Shown piece after piece: positions 53,322 to 61,400 of a DNA stretch of 64,000 bases; positions within the stretch are counted from its first letter, which is position 1, and the number at the start of each line of letters is the position of its first letter. The stretch comes from Methylopila capsulata (GTDB lineage Bacteria > Pseudomonadota > Alphaproteobacteria > Rhizobiales > Methylopilaceae), in assembly GCF_016907975.1 (NCBI RefSeq), contig NZ_JAFBCY010000003.1, positions 620,001-684,000 of the forward strand, read 5' to 3'. The translations under genes were made by a program, and so were the position numbers. The notes below the pieces were generated by a model. That model searched no databases. It worked only from the letters and a program-made list of their open reading frames with translations, and had not been told where the DNA came from.

Positions 53322-53591
53322 AGTTTCGCCGACGCCAGCTTGACGACGCAAGCGCGACCGCGCCAAAGCCGGGGGCCCTCATCAGCCGCGGGGTCGCGCG
53401 TTTGCGGTCGATCTTCGCCGCCCGCATCGCCCGGACCACGACATCTAAAACAACGCGGCTCGGCGACGCCCCCGGCCCCACGCGACGCTGTCGCCCGGCT
53501 CGCTCGAGGTCGAGAGCCGCAATCGCCCCGCTCCCGGCGCACCAAGCCGTGATCGAATGCACGAACCACTCCGCACACACACGGCTCTTTA

Positions 53592-53607
53592 CATACATTC
53601 ATGTATG
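53592..53607. promoter_or_regulatory. AcrR/TtgR-type operator
   Basis: CATACAT-TC-ATGTATG is a perfect palindrome with 7-base arms, 28 bases before the TetR-family start. It closely resembles operators of AcrR/TtgR-type repressors (TACATACAT...ATGTATGTA). The repressor probably binds here to control itself. Confidence 0.8.
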
Positions 53608-53635
53608 GATAATGGTCGCGGCAGGCGGGAGCGAC

Positions 53636-54274
53636 ATGCGCAAGACCAGAGCGGACGCAGAGCGGACGCGCGACCAGATCCTCGATGCGGCGGAAATGAC
53701 GTTCTTCGAGCGCGGGGTCGCACGCTCCTCGCTCGACGACATTGCGCGCGCGGCCGGCGTCACCCGCGGCGCGGTCTACTGGCATTTCGCCAACAAGGTG
53801 GAGCTTTTCCTCGCCATGCAGGATCGCGCGTGGCTGCCGCAGGAAGACCTCTGCGAACAGCTCGCCGACACCCCGGAGCGCGACCCGCTGACGACCGTCG
53901 CCGACGTCGTCTGCGATATGTTCCGCCGGATCGCAACGGACGAAAGCCAGAAGCGGGTGCTCGCGATCCTGCTCCTGCGCTGCGAGTACACCGACGAGAT
54001 GGCGGACGCGCTCCGACGTCGGAAAGACGCGGACTGTTCGCTGGACGCGCGGTTCGGCGCTCTGTTCGCGGCGGCCGGCGATCGCGGGCTGCTGCACCCG
54101 GCCTTCACGCCGGCGCTGGCCCAAGGGGCGTTCCGGGCGCTGGTGTTCGGCGTGTTTCGCCGCTGGCTGGAGGCGCCCGAAGAGATGGACCTGACGACGC
54201 AGGGCTGCGCCATGGTGCGGGCCTTCATCCAGGTCCTGGGGGACGCCCCCAGCTTGAAGGCGGCGAGCGCCTGA
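53636..54274 (+). CDS. TetR family repressor, AcrR/TtgR subgroup
   Basis: 212 residues from the ATG at 53636 (GGGAG ahead). TetR helix-turn-helix at about 10-56: RDQILDAAEMTFFERGVARSSLDDIARAAGVTRGAVYWHFANK, very close to AcrR and TtgR. The C-terminal half (about 85-205) is the TetR_C_2-type ligand pocket seen in multidrug-pump regulators. Such repressors normally sit next to RND efflux pump genes; none is in this window, so it is an orphan copy or regulates at a distance. A matching operator lies just upstream. Confidence 0.92.
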   Translation: MRKTRADAERTRDQILDAAEMTFFERGVARSSLDDIARAAGVTRGAVYWHFANKVELFLAMQDRAWLPQEDLCEQLADTPERDPLTTVADVVCDMFRRIATDESQKRVLAILLLRCEYTDEMADALRRRKDADCSLDARFGALFAAAGDRGLLHPAFTPALAQGAFRALVFGVFRRWLEAPEEMDLTTQGCAMVRAFIQVLGDAPSLKAASA

Positions 54275-54693
54275 CGAATCGCGGCGGCCGGATGGCTCCG
54301 GCGGCCGCTCCCTCGCTCCACCGATCTCCGGTCCTCGACCCGCCGGAGATTGATGGGGACCCGAGCTGCGGGCGACGACCCAGCGTCCCCACGCGTCGCC
54401 CGCAGCTCACCCTTCCCTGTCGAACGGCGCTTGTACGTCGCGATGCGGCGGCCTTTCGCCGTCGCTCCAACGTCATGGAAATCGTGCACCACCTCGGCCG
54501 CGGCGAACGCCGAGGCGGCCCGCTCCGAACGTCAGGACGGGCCGCCTCACCCATCGCCCCGCGTCGGCGGCCAGGCACGGCCGCGAACAGGCCGAGACGC
54601 AAAGCCAGGAGGAGAGTTCGCGCGCCGACGGCGACGCGAACGCAGATCATCCCGCGCGCAGGGTTCGTCAGACTCTCAATCTCAAGAGAATGT
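54275..54693. other. Gene-free stretch with two perfect inverted repeats
   Basis: No convincing gene in 419 bases; open frames here lack start sites and family features. Two perfect inverted repeats stand out: a 15-base pair GAGCTGCGGGCGACG (54363-54377) / CGTCGCCCGCAGCTC (54394-54408) with a 16-base spacer, and an 11-base pair GAGGCGGCCCG (54512-54522) / CGGGCCGCCTC (54538-54548). These may be REP-like elements or a structured transcript. Confidence 0.7.
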
Positions 54694-54770
54694 TGGTACC
54701 ACCACCTGGGCTCGAACCAGGGACCTCTAGATCCACAATCTAGCGCTCTAACCAACTGAGCTATGGCGGC
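54694..54770 (-). tRNA. tRNA-His (anticodon GTG)
   Basis: 77 nucleotides including an encoded CCA. Acceptor stem GCCGCCA / TGGTGGT, D arm GCTC...GAGC, anticodon arm CTAGA-TTGTGGA-TCTAG with GTG at the centre, and T arm CCTGG-TTCGAGC-CCAGG are all intact. The discriminator base is A and the base before position 1 is T, not G; this absence of G-1 with A73 is the known alphaproteobacterial exception for tRNA-His. Confidence 0.95.
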
Positions 54771-54916
54771 ACCGGGCCTTTTCGGCGCGGCGGAACCTAG
54801 GCGAAACCGGACGCGCAGGCAAGCGGCGGCGGCGCATTTCCGACATGGGTTTCGCGCCGTTGGCGACGACGCCGCCTGGCGCGGGCGGCGCCTCTTCCAT
54901 AACCCTTGCTCACGAA

Positions 54917-54948
54917 CGAAAACGCCCGGGCCTTGGGAGGCCCGGGCG
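54917..54948 (-). terminator. Intrinsic terminator of the first phasin gene
   Basis: CGCCCGGGCC (54923-54932) and GGCCCGGGCG (54939-54948) pair around a six-base loop; on the minus strand GTTTTCGTTC follows. It lies 33 bases after the phasin stop. Confidence 0.85.
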
Positions 54949-54981
54949 CGATGTAGGCGACGGTCGCCTCTCGACGAAGCG

Positions 54982-55458
54982 TCAGCGGGTCGGGGCGAAC
55001 TTGAGGCCCTTGGCCGCGACGTCCTGGAACGGCTTGGCGCTGTCGGCCGCCGCGCGCTGCGCGAGCGCCGAAAGCTCCTTCGCCTGCGAACCGATAACTT
55101 CGAACTGCCGGCGGGCGTAGGAGGCCTGAAGCTCGACCGCTTCGCTGAGCGACTTGGCGGCGGCCAACGACGACAGGAAGTCGAAATGCGCGTTCACGTT
55201 GCTGCGCGTCGCTTCGACCGACTTCTTGCCGAGCTCCTTGTAGTTCTTGGACAGCGTGGCGTAGACGTCCTCAAGCGCGTCCGTGGCCTCTTCAGACGCG
55301 CTCTTCAGACGGCTGTAGTTCTGCTTGGCCTGCTGTACGCCCTTCTCAGCCAGTTCGCGCACCTGAGCGGGGGTCTCAAAGGTCTTGTTCGCCGCCGCAG
55401 CGACGTCGTCGATCACATCATCCGCCTTGGTGGCGGCGGCTTTCGGAGAGGTTACCAT
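54982..55458 (-). CDS. Phasin family protein
   Basis: 158 residues, nearly all alpha-helical and rich in Ala, Lys and Glu. Phasin core: TPAQVRELAEKGVQQAKQNYSRLKSASEEA, then NVNAHFDFLSSLAAAKSLSEAVELQASYARRQFEV, ending with the repeated QAKELSALAQRAAADSAKPF segment. Phasins coat polyhydroxybutyrate granules or act as stress chaperones. GAGGACTGCG precedes the ATG. A second phasin gene lies 160 bases upstream on the same strand. No PHB synthase or regulator is in the window. Confidence 0.93.
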   Translation of the reverse strand: MVTSPKAAATKADDVIDDVAAAANKTFETPAQVRELAEKGVQQAKQNYSRLKSASEEATDALEDVYATLSKNYKELGKKSVEATRSNVNAHFDFLSSLAAAKSLSEAVELQASYARRQFEVIGSQAKELSALAQRAAADSAKPFQDVAAKGLKFAPTR

Positions 55459-55618
55459 AATCGCAGTCCTCAGCTCGTGCGGCGGAATCCGTCAACACGA
55501 AAGCCGCGCGATCCGCCGTGCCGCGCCGACCCGCAACCCGTCGAACGACAGGTCTTGTGTGCAGCGCAACATAAGCGGCCGGCGGTGACGCATCAACCCC
55601 TCCGCCGGCCGGAAACCG

Positions 55619-55987
55619 TCATTTTGTTTCCGGACGACGTCCTGAGAACTGTCCTTTTTCGTTTATCTGCTTCGTAAGTGTTTCGACTTGCGATTTTGCG
55701 AACTCTGTCTGGATCGCCACCATCTCGTGCAGATCCCGCGCGCGCACGAGTTTTTGCGCATATGCGAAGGTGGCCGCGATGTTCGCTTCGGCGTAGGCGA
55801 CCGCGGAGGCGTTCGCCTGGCGCGCCCGCTCGCCGACCTCTTCCTGCTGGCTTTCCAGCGTCGTCGAAGCTTTCTGGGCCGCGTCCATGAAGCTGTCGAA
55901 CGCCTTGCGGGCCTGCTCGACGCTCTTCTCCGCGAAATCGCGCATTTCGTTCGGTATTTCGAACTTGGGGTTCGCGTCGTTCGCCAT
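55619..55987 (-). CDS. Phasin family protein, shorter
   Basis: 122 residues with the same phasin_2 pattern as the next gene: IPNEMRDFAEKSVEQARKAFDSFMDAAQKA and ANIAATFAYAQKLVRARDLHEMVAIQTEFAKSQVETL. The C-terminal segment after LTKQINEKG is shorter than in the 158-residue paralogue and lacks the second KELSALAQ block. AGGAGCGACC precedes the ATG. The tandem arrangement suggests an old duplication. Confidence 0.92.
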   Translation of the reverse strand: MANDANPKFEIPNEMRDFAEKSVEQARKAFDSFMDAAQKASTTLESQQEEVGERARQANASAVAYAEANIAATFAYAQKLVRARDLHEMVAIQTEFAKSQVETLTKQINEKGQFSGRRPETK

Positions 55988-56185
55988 CGGTCGCTCCTTG
56001 AGTTGGCGCTTGATCCCGAAGCCCTCGACGCGCGACGCCTCGTCGCGGACGAGCCCTCCCGTCCGTTGGTAGCAGCGGCCCCGGAGCCGCGCAAACGTCC
56101 ATTCGGCGAGCCGCGTTAACCTTCCCGCCCGATGCCGTTGGACGAGGGGTCGGCGCGGATGGACGGCGTTTCGCCCGACCGATAT

Positions 56186-56201
56186 TTAAGTGTTTGTTAA
56201 C
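56186..56201 (+). promoter_or_regulatory. CtrA-type box upstream of the sensor kinase
   Basis: TTAA-N7-TTAAC fits the full CtrA consensus exactly (first half 56186-56189, second half 56197-56201), 46 bases before the ATG at 56248. A further half-site, TTAACC, lies near 56117. Confidence 0.7.
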
Positions 56202-56247
56202 GCACGCCGCCGCGATCCAGTCGGCCGGCGCGCGCCGGAGTGGCCCA

Positions 56248-59025
56248 ATGACCGATAACGCCCCCCTCGACGCGATCGCAGCCGACCCTCGGCTGGCGTC
56301 GCTCGACGGCGTCCCCGGTCCTGTGATGGCGCTGCGCGCCGACGGGGCGCTCGTTTGGGCGAACATGGCGGCTCGCGCGCTGGATCCCGCCGCCCGTTTC
56401 GAGCCATCCGCCATGCGGGCGGTGGCCGCCGCCGCGCGCGGAGGCCTTGCCCGGCTGCGGGTCGGCGCCGCCGGGGCGTTCACCCCTCAACTGTTCAAGG
56501 CGCAGTCCGTCGTGGTCGCCGGCGAACCGCTTGTGGTGCTGGCCTCGCCCGAGGTCGCGCTCGCGGCGCTCGACGCGGCGGCGGCGGCGCCTGCGCCCCC
56601 CGAACCCGCTCTTCCGCCGGCGGCCGCGCCGTCGCTGTCAGACGGCGCCGTCTCGGGGCCCGAGGCCCCTCTCGCGGCCGAGGACGCCGACGCGCCGGCT
56701 GCGGATTCCGCCTCCGACGCCTCGACGGAGAAAGGAGCGTCCGCTTCGGAGGAGGCGCCCGTAGTTCCCCTCGCCGACCCCGCGGCGCTGCGTTTCGTGT
56801 TCGAGATCGACGCCGACGGCCGCATCGCCTTTCTCTCGCCGGACCTGGCGGACGTAGTCGGCGCGTCCGGGCGCGGCCTCGTCGGTCGCGACTGGACCGA
56901 AGCGTCGGTGACCCTTGGGCTCGACCCGGACGGCGCCGTCGCGCGCGCGCTGCCGCAGCGCAGCGGCTGGAACGGGCTGCTGGTCTCCTGGCCGATCGCG
57001 AGCGGCGGCCGCCTGCCCCTGACGCTTTCGGCGCTGCCGATGTTCGACCGCGGTCGCACCTTCATCGGCTTCCGCGGCCTCGGGCTCGCCGTCGCGGCCG
57101 AACCCGCGCTCGAGGCTCCGGCCGATGAGATCGACGCCTCGGCGCCTGAGGCCGGCGTCGCGACGTCGGCCGACAGGGCGGCGGACGCCGAAGCCGAGCC
57201 CGAGGCCGAGGCCGAGGCGGAAATTTCAATCGCACGGCCCGACGAGGAGCCGGCGCCGCACGAGCCGGAGGCGCAGCCGGAGGCGCAGCCGGAGGCGCAG
57301 CCGGAGGCGCAGCCGGAGGCGCAGCCGGAGCCGCTGGCGATTTTCGCCGCGCCCCCTCCGCCGCCCTTCCCCGCGAACGTGGTGCATCTCCGCGAGACCT
57401 CTGCGCCGCGCGCCGTGCTGACCCCGGTCGAGGAAAGCGCGTTTGACGAGATCGCCCGCCGCCTGCGCGGGCTCGGCGGGCCGGACGCGCCCGCTCCGGC
57501 GCGCGCGGTCTGGGAGGACATCGCCGCGGACGCCGAGATGTCGCTCGGCTCCGACAAGCCGCCGGTCCCCGCAGCGGATGAGGGCCACGTCTCCGCCGAC
57601 GACTTCGCCCGGATGCTGGACCGCTTGCCCCTCGGGGCGATCGTGCTGTCGGGCGGACGCATCGCCTATGCGAACAAGGCCGCGCTCGACCTGACCGGCG
57701 ACGGCGACTTCGCGAGCCTCGCCGCCCGCCCGCCCGAGCGGCTGTTTGCGGAGGCCGCCGCCCCCACCGAGAGCGCCCCGTCGACCTTGCAGTTGCTGAG
57801 GACGAACGGCTCGGCGGTCGAGGTCGAAGCGACCCTCGCCGCGATCGCCTGGAACGAGATGGCCTCGACGCTCGTGGCCCTTCGACGGCCGGGCCTCGGC
57901 GTGGAAGCCGCGCGGCGGCGCGAGCAGGAACTCGCGGCGATCCTCGACACCGCGACCGACGGCGTGCTGACGCTCGATTCCGCCGGCCGGATCCTCTCCA
58001 TGAACCGCAGCGCCGAGGCGTTGCTCGGCTACGAATCCCGCGAGATCGTCGGCAGCCTGTTCTCTCTGGCGCTCGCGCCGGAAAGCCGCCGGACGGCCTT
58101 CGAGTATCTGGACAGCCTGCGCGACAACACGGTCGCCTCGTTGCTGAACGACGGCCGCGAGGTGCTGGGACTTGTGCGACAGGGCGGCGCCGTGCCGCTC
58201 TACCTCACGCTCGGCCGCATCGGCCGGGACGAGGACGTCCGCTTCTGCGCCGTGCTGCGCGACGTCACGCACTGGAAGCGGGCGGAGGAGGAGCTGATCG
58301 CCGCCAAACGCCAGGCGGAGCGCGCCAACGCCCAGAAATCGGACTTCCTGGCCAAGATCAGCCACGAGATCCGCACCCCGCTCAACGCCATCGTCGGCTT
58401 CGCCGAGGTGATGATGGAGGAGCGGTTCGGCGCGATCGGCAATGAGCGCTACAAGGACTACCTCAAGGACATCCACCTCTCCGGCCGCCACCTCGTCAGC
58501 CTGGTCAACGACCTGCTAGACCTCGCCAAGATCGAGGCCGGCAAGCTGGAGCTCGAGTTCCGGGAGGTCGACCTCAATGAAATCGCGGCGGAAGCCGTCG
58601 CGCAGCTTCAGCCGGAGGCGAACCGCGGACGGATCATCATCCGCACCTCGCTCGCCCGCAGCCTGCCGCTGGTGCGCGCCGACCTGCGCTCCGCCCGCCA
58701 GATCGTGCTGAACCTCGCCATGAACGCGGTGAAGCTGACGCCCGGCGGCGGTCAGGTCATCGTCGCGACCGCGATCAACGACCTCGGCGAGCCGGTGGTG
58801 CGGGTCCGCGACGCGGGCGCCGGCATGTCGAAGAAGGAGCTGGCCGTGGCCCTGGAGCCGTTCCGCCCGCTGACGACGTCCGGTCCGGAAAGCGCTGGCG
58901 TCGGCCTGCCGCTCACCAAGGCGCTGGTCGAAGCCAACAACGCCAAGTTCGCCATTCAGAGCGCGGTCGGCGCGGGCACGCTGATCGAAGTGACGTTCCA
59001 GACCTTCGCCAAGGCGCGCCGGTGA
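56248..59025 (+). CDS. pdhS: PAS-containing sensor histidine kinase, PdhS/DivJ-PleC type
   Basis: 925 residues from the ATG at 56248. The N-terminal ~500 residues hold degenerate PAS-like domains joined by long Ala/Pro/Glu-rich linkers, including an EAQP repeat. A clear PAS domain follows at about 560-690 (ELAAILDTATDGVLTLDSAGRIL), then the dimerisation/phospho-acceptor box FLAKISHEIRTPLNAIVGFAEVM with the phospho-His, and SLVNDLLDLAKIEAGKLELEF. The ATPase domain has the N box LNLAMNAVKLTP and G1 DAGAGM. No membrane segment is seen, so it is cytoplasmic, as is Brucella PdhS. By homology it acts on DivK in the CtrA cell-cycle pathway. The ATPase domain is compact and its last lid is short. Confidence 0.9.
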   Translation: MTDNAPLDAIAADPRLASLDGVPGPVMALRADGALVWANMAARALDPAARFEPSAMRAVAAAARGGLARLRVGAAGAFTPQLFKAQSVVVAGEPLVVLASPEVALAALDAAAAAPAPPEPALPPAAAPSLSDGAVSGPEAPLAAEDADAPAADSASDASTEKGASASEEAPVVPLADPAALRFVFEIDADGRIAFLSPDLADVVGASGRGLVGRDWTEASVTLGLDPDGAVARALPQRSGWNGLLVSWPIASGGRLPLTLSALPMFDRGRTFIGFRGLGLAVAAEPALEAPADEIDASAPEAGVATSADRAADAEAEPEAEAEAEISIARPDEEPAPHEPEAQPEAQPEAQPEAQPEAQPEPLAIFAAPPPPPFPANVVHLRETSAPRAVLTPVEESAFDEIARRLRGLGGPDAPAPARAVWEDIAADAEMSLGSDKPPVPAADEGHVSADDFARMLDRLPLGAIVLSGGRIAYANKAALDLTGDGDFASLAARPPERLFAEAAAPTESAPSTLQLLRTNGSAVEVEATLAAIAWNEMASTLVALRRPGLGVEAARRREQELAAILDTATDGVLTLDSAGRILSMNRSAEALLGYESREIVGSLFSLALAPESRRTAFEYLDSLRDNTVASLLNDGREVLGLVRQGGAVPLYLTLGRIGRDEDVRFCAVLRDVTHWKRAEEELIAAKRQAERANAQKSDFLAKISHEIRTPLNAIVGFAEVMMEERFGAIGNERYKDYLKDIHLSGRHLVSLVNDLLDLAKIEAGKLELEFREVDLNEIAAEAVAQLQPEANRGRIIIRTSLARSLPLVRADLRSARQIVLNLAMNAVKLTPGGGQVIVATAINDLGEPVVRVRDAGAGMSKKELAVALEPFRPLTTSGPESAGVGLPLTKALVEANNAKFAIQSAVGAGTLIEVTFQTFAKARR
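57265..57324. repeat. Five in-frame 12-base repeats (EAQP) in the kinase gene
   Basis: CCGGAGGCGCAG occurs five times in exact tandem at 57265-57324, encoding Pro-Glu-Ala-Gln in a linker between sensor domains. Copy-number change would keep the frame but alter linker length; a variable-number locus is likely. Confidence 0.9.
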
Positions 59026-59196
59026 GTCCGGCGCGATAGCCGTCCGACAGCCGGAACATCCCGTTCGCGGAAGCCGGCGTCCCGGAGCAATTTTAACGAC
59101 AATCCAGACGATTCCGCGTCGGGCGCCGCCTTGCGCTCGAATCCACGTTGACGTCGGCGCGCTGAGTCCCTACTTAAAATTGCAAGCAAGACCAAT

Positions 59197-59217
59197 AGTT
59201 TAGATGAATTCCAAACT
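59197..59217. promoter_or_regulatory. Irr-like iron control element upstream of bfd
   Basis: An interrupted palindrome begins AGTTTAGA (59197-59204), passes through GAATTC (59206-59211) and ends AAACT (59213-59217). It resembles iron control elements bound by Irr in Rhizobiales. It lies 44 bases before the bfd start. Confidence 0.6.
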
Positions 59218-59260
59218 GTAATCTTCCTGCAATCCGCCCTCGGGACTCGACGGACGCCTC

Positions 59261-59566
59261 ATGATCGTCTGCTCCTGCAACGTGCTGAGCGACACCCAGA
59301 TCCGGACGACCATCGGCGACGAGTCCGCGAATCCGCGGACGCCGGGGCAGGTCTACCGTTGCCTTGGCTGCAGCCCCCAGTGCGGCCGCTGCGCGCGCAC
59401 CATCAAGGCCATGCTGGACGACATCAAGGGCCTGAAGGCGCATGAGCCGTCCGCCTGCGGCACGTGCCCGGCGGCATGCCCGGCGGTGACGCACGGCCAT
59501 GGCGAGGTCGTCGATTTCATCGGCGACGTGGTTGGCGTGGCGACCCTCGAGCGCGCGCGCCGCTGA
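59261..59566 (+). CDS. bfd: Bacterioferritin-associated ferredoxin (Bfd-like)
   Basis: 101 residues. The Bfd 2Fe-2S cysteines are at the start (MIVCSCNVLSD) and in CLGCSPQCGRC; Bfd reduces bacterioferritin iron so it can be released. An extra Cys-rich patch, ACGTCPAACP (about 65-74), lies beyond the usual ~65-residue Bfd and is unusual. It precedes bfr by 119 bases on the same strand, forming an iron-storage unit behind Irr-like boxes. Confidence 0.9.
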   Translation: MIVCSCNVLSDTQIRTTIGDESANPRTPGQVYRCLGCSPQCGRCARTIKAMLDDIKGLKAHEPSACGTCPAACPAVTHGHGEVVDFIGDVVGVATLERARR

Positions 59567-59630
59567 ACGGTTTTTTCCTGTTTGGGCGTCAAATCGCGCA
59601 TGCAAGGGCGCTTGCGGGGCTCCGCGCTGT

Positions 59631-59655
59631 AGTTTAGAACTCCTCCAATGTTTGG
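59631..59655. promoter_or_regulatory. Irr-like iron control element upstream of bfr
   Basis: AGTTTAGAAC at 59631-59640 followed by CCAATGTTTGG to 59655, matching the TTTAGAA half of iron control elements, 31 bases before the bfr start. It is the third AGTTTAGA copy found upstream of iron genes in this window. Confidence 0.5.
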
Positions 59656-59685
59656 ACGGGCGGCTCTGCCGCGGAGGAGGACGCC

Positions 59686-60165
59686 ATGAAGGGCGACGCA
59701 AAGGTCATCGACTATCTCAATCGCGGGCTTCGGTCCGAGATGACGGCGATCAACCAGTACTGGCTGCACTACCGCCTGCTGGACGATTGGGGCTACGCCG
59801 CCCTCGCTAAGAAGTGGCGCGCCGAGTCGATCGAGGAGATGCAGCACGCGGACAAGTTCGTCACGCGCATCATCTTCCTCGAGGGCTTCCCCAACATGCA
59901 GGTCCTCGATCCGCTGCGGATCGGCCAGACCGTCAAGGAAGTGCTGGAGTGCGACCTCGCCGCAGAGAACGAGGCCCGCGCGCTGTACCGCGAAGCCGCG
60001 CTCTACTGCCAGCAGATCGGCGACCTGCCCAGCAAGAACCTGTTCGAAGAGCTGATGACCGACGAGGAAGGTCACATCGACTTCCTCGAGACCCAGCTCG
60101 ACCTGGTCGCCAAGCTCGGCGAGCAGCTCTACGCCCAGCACCACATCGGCGAGCTCGAAGACTGA
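59686..60165 (+). CDS. bfr: Bacterioferritin
   Basis: 159 residues, standard length. All ferroxidase residues are present: Glu18, Glu51, His54, Glu94, Glu127 and His130; the haem ligand Met52 is in EEMQHADK. It stores iron as a 24-subunit haem-containing shell in the cytoplasm. GGAGGAGG gives a strong ribosome site. A strong terminator follows the stop. Confidence 0.97.
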   Translation: MKGDAKVIDYLNRGLRSEMTAINQYWLHYRLLDDWGYAALAKKWRAESIEEMQHADKFVTRIIFLEGFPNMQVLDPLRIGQTVKEVLECDLAAENEARALYREAALYCQQIGDLPSKNLFEELMTDEEGHIDFLETQLDLVAKLGEQLYAQHHIGELED

Positions 60166-60190
60166 GTTCGAGCGACGCCGCGCAATCGAT

Positions 60191-60221
60191 AAAAGGGCCC
60201 CGCCGCGGCGGGGCCCTTTTT
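60191..60221 (+). terminator. Strong intrinsic terminator after bfr
   Basis: AAAAGGGCCCCGC (60191-60203) and GCGGGGCCCTTTT (60208-60220) form a long stem with a short loop and a following T. The A/T-symmetric ends suggest it can also work for minus-strand transcripts ending after modC. Confidence 0.93.
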
Positions 60222-60326
60222 CGTTCGGGCGGGCGGACCGATCGGTCGCCTTGCCAAGCGCCCGCCTCGCGCCGGATCTGCGCAAGGAAGCGTCCAGCGC
60301 TCCCCTCCCGCCCACGTGCGCCGGCG

Positions 60327-61400
60327 TCACGCTCGCGCGGTCGCCACGCTCTTCACCAGCGCATGCACCACACGGCCCGGCGCAAGCTTCAGCTCGTCGG
60401 CGGAGCGGCGGGTGATCTCGGCCTTGAGCACCGCGCCACCGACGTCGACGAAAGCCAGGACATAGGGTCCGCCGGTCCGCTTCAGCGTGCGCACCACGCC
60501 CGTCAGAACGTTGCGGGTGGAAATCCGCCCCGGCGGATCGAGCGCAAGCGCGACGTCGCGGGCGAGAAGGCGCAGCCGCACCGGCTCGCCGACGGGGCCT
60601 AGAAGACCCGGGACCCAGACGAGATGAGCGCCGAGCGCCACGCCGGTCAGTTCATAGGCCTCGTCCAGTTGCGCGATGCGGGCGTCCACCGTGACGCCGT
60701 CCGCGAAGCGGTCGCCGGCGGTCGCGAGCCCAGCCTGCGCGATGGCCGCCTCCACGCCGCCCTCGGCGACGACGACTCCCGCCTCCAGCACCACGAGCCG
60801 ATCGGCGAGGCGGCGCGCCTCTTCCAGCGCGTGGGTCACGTAGAGCACGGGCAGCGCGGTCGCCCGCGTCAGCGCTTCGAGGAACGGCAGAACCTCCGCC
60901 TTGCGCTCGGCGTCGAGGGCCGCCAGCGGCTCGTCGAACAGCAGCGCGCGGGGGCCGGACAGCAAAGCGCGACCGATCGCGATCCGCTGGCGCTCGCCGC
61001 CGGAGAGCGAGCGCGGACGGCGGTCGAGCAGATGGCCGACGCCCAGCGTCTCCACCACCTCGTCGAAGGTCGGCGCCGCGGCCTCGCGCCGTCGCTTGCG
61101 GCCGAACAGAAGGTTGGAGCGCACGGAGAGGTGCGGGAACAGCCGGCTTTCCTGGAACACCACGCCGACCCGGCGCTTGGCGGCAGCAAGGTTCACCCGG
61201 GCCGAGGAGTCGAACAAAGCCTCGCCATCGAGCGCAATGCGGCCGGCGTCAGGGCGCGTCAGCCCCGCCACCGCCGCGACCACCGTCGACTTCCCGGCGC
61301 CCGACCGGCCGAGCACGGCCGTTACCCCTGCGGGCGCCGAAAATCCGACGTCGAGCGTGAAGGCGCCGACTGCGCGGCGGATGTCGACCTCGAGCGTCAT
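60327..61400 (-). CDS. modC: Molybdate ABC transporter ATP-binding protein
   Basis: 357 residues. Walker A GRSGAGKST (about 31-39), signature LSGGERQR, Walker B ALLFDEPLAALD and switch His in YVTHALEEAR are canonical. The C-terminal ~100 residues form the molybdate-binding (TOBE/Mop-type) domain typical of ModC. It energises molybdate import; the start overlaps the modB stop (ATGA). Molybdate supports enzymes such as the paoABC product in this window. Confidence 0.94.
   Translation of the reverse strand: MTLEVDIRRAVGAFTLDVGFSAPAGVTAVLGRSGAGKSTVVAAVAGLTRPDAGRIALDGEALFDSSARVNLAAAKRRVGVVFQESRLFPHLSVRSNLLFGRKRRREAAAPTFDEVVETLGVGHLLDRRPRSLSGGERQRIAIGRALLSGPRALLFDEPLAALDAERKAEVLPFLEALTRATALPVLYVTHALEEARRLADRLVVLEAGVVVAEGGVEAAIAQAGLATAGDRFADGVTVDARIAQLDEAYELTGVALGAHLVWVPGLLGPVGEPVRLRLLARDVALALDPPGRISTRNVLTGVVRTLKRTGGPYVLAFVDVGGAVLKAEITRRSADELKLAPGRVVHALVKSVATARA

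Noticed and set aside
54350-54730. Plus-strand frame between TetR and tRNA-His
   Set aside because: Runs over both inverted repeats and into the tRNA; Arg/Ser-rich translation without motif.
54694-54770. tRNA considered as an integration site for a mobile element
   Set aside because: No integrase gene or duplicated tRNA 3' end is present in the window.
57265-57324. Tandem repeat considered as a CRISPR fragment
   Set aside because: Units are 12 bases, contiguous, in frame and without spacers; it is a coding repeat.
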